NCBI GenBank assembly: GCA_007695205.1
Contig: REEF01000534.1
Span: 1 to 8,570, forward strand
DNA: 8,570 nucleotides
Reading direction: 5' to 3'
DNA from: Planctomycetaceae bacterium
Lineage (GTDB): Bacteria > Planctomycetota > Planctomycetia > Pirellulales > Pirellulaceae
Position numbers and translations under genes: made by a program
In this document: in pieces, positions 7,501 to 8,570 of the stretch
Layout: every line of letters begins with the position of its first letter
Position numbering within the stretch: the first letter of the stretch is position 1
The notes under the pieces: model-generated
Databases searched by the model: none
The model's input: only the letters and a program-made list of their open reading frames with translations
What the model was told of the DNA's origin: nothing

Positions 7501-7689
7501 CGCAGCATCGAGGCGCGTTTGCGGCTGATGAACACCACCGCGCGACACGATCTGCCCGAAGACGAATTAGAGCAGAAAAAACTGGCCTTCCTGTTGGGTT
7601 ATGACGAAGCGGCAGGCCTGTTGGAAGACTGCCGGACGTTCACCACCGAAATCCGTCGCCGCTGCGATCGATTGTTCGAGCAGGCTTGA
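4558..7689 (+). CDS. glnE: Bifunctional glutamine synthetase adenylyltransferase / adenylyl-removing enzyme
   Basis: GlnE adds AMP to a tyrosine of glutamine synthetase when nitrogen is plentiful and removes it by phosphorolysis when nitrogen is scarce, under PII control. The protein (1043 aa from TTG 4558, 1036 aa from ATG 4579) has the expected internal duplication. The N-terminal adenylyl-removing half carries LGKLGGLELNYSSDIDL (234-250), with metal-binding D247 and D249, then GRGGIRDIEF (392-401). The C-terminal adenylyltransferase half carries LGKLGGREPNYHSDLDVVF, with D776 and D778, then RGPGGTMDIEF (922-932). Helical segments between them (about 545-700, with FKNVREAYTHLMALT and SDSLGGKGVLWELF) correspond to the regulatory linker. 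Both active sites look intact. It is somewhat longer than the E. coli protein (946 aa, from memory). No glutamine synthetase or PII gene lies in the window. It is transcribed divergently from the isomerase-like gene and ends convergent with the sulfatase gene. The frame stays open upstream to 4159, but that part lies antisense to the isomerase gene and is not coding. Confidence 0.95.
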   Translation: MSASRKSMDHDTLIQCLEDPSALQSRLRTLKLRNVDRASDNLRSIAQSGVTLDLLALISQQLSQELPRLSDPDMALNNLDRLFGASRSPLALAALFERDPESLPTLLQIFSSSQHLSDLMVREPETFDLLRITEGQPVARDVLTREICNDVANADGDREIMATLRRHKQRETLRIAYGDIVKRQRLETVTEQISVLADAICEAAVQAAWRKLVDRRGTPRLENGQRARFVVLALGKLGGLELNYSSDIDLIFLTDDGGRTDGDRPITNAEFFERLARQVFQYLNENTADGIAYRVDLRLRPEGSQGPPVIGLNAALQYYDMSGRTWERQAFVKARPIAGDLDLGEEFLQLMEPWIYRRYLSSADIMGIRALKRRIEQRCLSEGGDQRDVKQGRGGIRDIEFVIQFLQLLNGGDLPEIRTGNTLDAIARLEQVGCFTSEERTALEHNYAMLRKLEHRLQIMFDLQTHVLPDNDDELRKVSIRMGYADGPHRSPLDSFRADYQRITEQNRWILKHLMGDAEGFDAPAEPEVDLVLDPAPTDQQIEQVLSCYGFKNVREAYTHLMALTTERISFLSTRRCRHFLAAIAPQLLQAISETPDPDSTLINLSQVSDSLGGKGVLWELFRLNMPSMQLYVRLCAATPYLSSILTTNPGMIDELLDSLLLERLPSFEILERVLGDLLRGAEDAEPILHGFKNSLHLRVGVRDILGKADIRETQRVLSDVSEVCLKQIAINEFQRLTARYGTPIVQGGPHDGQPCELIIMALGKLGGREPNYHSDLDVVFLYDADGMTRYPRSDRPDKSTTNQHFFSQLGQRIIKVITQLGPYGRLYELDPRLRPTGRSGMLAVSLAEFARYFASRQGQLWERQALCKARVIFGSDAARQATMETVHRSLIGEGWQPNDAQAIRQMRTRLEETAVPTNLKRGPGGTMDIEFTVQMLQMKYGGDRPECLVPGTLEAIAALREAKALDQEDADFLAQAYRFLRSIEARLRLMNTTARHDLPEDELEQKKLAFLLGYDEAAGLLEDCRTFTTEIRRRCDRLFEQA

Positions 7690-7740
7690 CCAAGAAGTTA
7701 CGGTCGATTGTTAGGCCCCAACGTGGCGCAGTCTCCCCTC

Positions 7741-7800
7741 GTAGGACGGATTGGCAATCCGTCCCACAAACAAGCAGGACGGATTGGCAATCCGTCCTAC
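7741..7800. repeat. 60-bp composite palindrome made of two GGACGGATT hairpin repeats
   Basis: A 21-base unit (GGACGGATT, a three-base centre GGC, AATCCGTCC) occurs at 7744-7764 and 7777-7797, a 33-base period. Each unit is a near-perfect hairpin by itself. The outer flanks GTA (7741-7743) and TAC (7798-7800) extend the symmetry, so the 24-base left arm (7741-7764) is the reverse complement of the right arm (7777-7800) with a single central mismatch, around a 12-base spacer. It lies 51 bases after the glnE stop and 24 bases after the sulfatase stop, between convergent genes, where it may act as a bidirectional terminator or RNA stabiliser. In translation it would give repeated 'DWQSV' motifs, which I associate from memory with dispersed repeats in planctomycete genomes. 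Confidence 0.85.
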
Positions 7801-7824
7801 TATCTATGCAACGAGAGTGTTGGC

Positions 7825-8570
7825 TTACCGCTTCGGCTTGGGCTTGGGCTTGGCTGGCGTGTGCTGGTCCCGCTTGGCCTGCTGGATCGGGTCGGCCGCC
7901 CTGGTGATCCGCATGTGGTGATCCAGCGTCTGACGCAACGAATCGTGGATCGTTCGCAGCGATGGGGGCACGCCATCGGCCGCCAGATCCTGCGTCTCGT
8001 CGGGATCGGCCAACGTGTCGTAGAAGCGGCCGTCGGCGTACAATTTGTGATGCGCCGTCCGCACGTGCTGGGACGCCTGCTCTCGGACACCATTCCGCTC
8101 GTACCAGCAGTAGATGGCGTCTTTCTGTCGCGGTTGGCCGGCGAACAGGGGCATCAGGCTGACACCGTCGATCTGCAGATCCTCGGGGATCGCCACCCCG
8201 GCCGCGTCGGTCAAGGTCGGTAAGACGTCCGCAAAATCCACCAGCGAATCACTCACCACACCAGCCGGAATCGTCCCGGGCCAACTGGCGATAAACCCCA
8301 CCCAGGTGCCGCTGTCCTTGGTGCTGCCCTTGCCGCCTTGAAAATCCCGGCCCCGGAACGGCGACGTGATCCGGTCGTACGTCCCGTTGTCCGAGGTCCA
8401 GATGACCAGCGTGTTCTCTCGCAGTCCCAGTTCGTCCAGTTTGCCGACCACCTTGCCGACCATCTTATCCGTGTAACGCACCATGGCATCCCAGTATTCC
8501 GGGCCACGATAGCCGCCCGGCTCGTTGGTCGCATCACGCCACATCGTGGGATCCCAATCGGGATGATCCG
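7825..8570 (-). CDS. Sulfatase (arylsulfatase family), C-terminal part, runs off the window
   Basis: About 247 residues of the C-terminal part are present; the frame is open at the right edge, so the start and the formylglycine motif (C-x-P-S-R) are outside. Sulfatases hydrolyse sulfate esters, often on algal polysaccharides, and planctomycetes carry many. Family marks in order are YWDAMVRYTDKMVGKVVGKLDELGL, LVIWTSDNG (SDNG at 8383-8394, whose Asp and Asn are calcium ligands in the family), GGKGSTKDSGTWVGFIASWPG with the conserved active-site lysine in GGKG, then DFADVLPTLTDAAGV, IDGVSLMPLF and YADGRFYDTLADPDETQDLA. The segment after GGKG, STKDSGTWVGFIA, departs somewhat from the usual TTYEGGVRVPMIA pattern. 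The protein ends in a Lys/Pro tail, PAKPKPKPKR. Substrate and export signal cannot be judged here. It is convergent with glnE. Confidence 0.92.
   Translation of the reverse strand, partial: DHPDWDPTMWRDATNEPGGYRGPEYWDAMVRYTDKMVGKVVGKLDELGLRENTLVIWTSDNGTYDRITSPFRGRDFQGGKGSTKDSGTWVGFIASWPGTIPAGVVSDSLVDFADVLPTLTDAAGVAIPEDLQIDGVSLMPLFAGQPRQKDAIYCWYERNGVREQASQHVRTAHHKLYADGRFYDTLADPDETQDLAADGVPPSLRTIHDSLRQTLDHHMRITRAADPIQQAKRDQHTPAKPKPKPKR

Noticed and set aside
6589..7548. Minus-strand frame of 319 codons opposite the C-terminal half of glnE
   Set aside because: Antisense to the highly conserved adenylyltransferase domain; no recognisable motifs.

Overview
The window looks like a piece of chromosome from a planctomycete, most likely a Pirellulaceae-type marine or freshwater relative. 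The reasons are moderately high GC, a sulfatase of the kind these bacteria carry in large numbers, a Tat-exported TIM-barrel 'sugar phosphate isomerase/epimerase', short palindromic intergenic repeats around GGACGGATT, and protein-family content. This assignment is inference from gene content; no rRNA or tRNA is present.

Layout. (1) Positions 1-539 are a gene graveyard. The minus strand carries a broken type I restriction subunit (hsdR): part of its N-terminal nuclease domain, then, in another frame, a stretch resembling the HsdR C-terminal region. Just beyond it, on the plus strand, is a 14-codon scrap of a Roc (ROCO-family) GTPase switch II region. (2) 540-2996 (+) is one 818-aa ORF fusing a class II-type DNA photolyase to a COG3380-type (renalase-like) NAD/FAD oxidoreductase. 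(3) 2997-3458 is intergenic. It holds two direct copies and one inverted copy of a GGGGACACCC-type repeat, possibly the ends of a small non-autonomous element, and a doubtful Cys-containing small ORF. (4) 3459-4331 (-) is a Tat-signal xylose-isomerase-like TIM-barrel protein. (5) 4558-7689 (+), divergent from it, is a complete glnE, the two-headed glutamine synthetase adenylyltransferase / adenylyl-removing enzyme, probably started at TTG behind a strong Shine-Dalgarno. (6) 7741-7800 is a 60-bp composite palindrome between convergent genes. (7) 7825-8570 (-) is the C-terminal part of a sulfatase running off the right edge.

The genes do not form one operon. Each looks like a separate transcription unit: DNA repair, exported carbohydrate metabolism, nitrogen control and sulfate-ester hydrolysis. 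No phage, CRISPR array or complete mobile element was seen. The most noteworthy items are the photolyase-oxidoreductase fusion, the Roc and HsdR gene fossils at the left edge, and the two families of inverted repeats.
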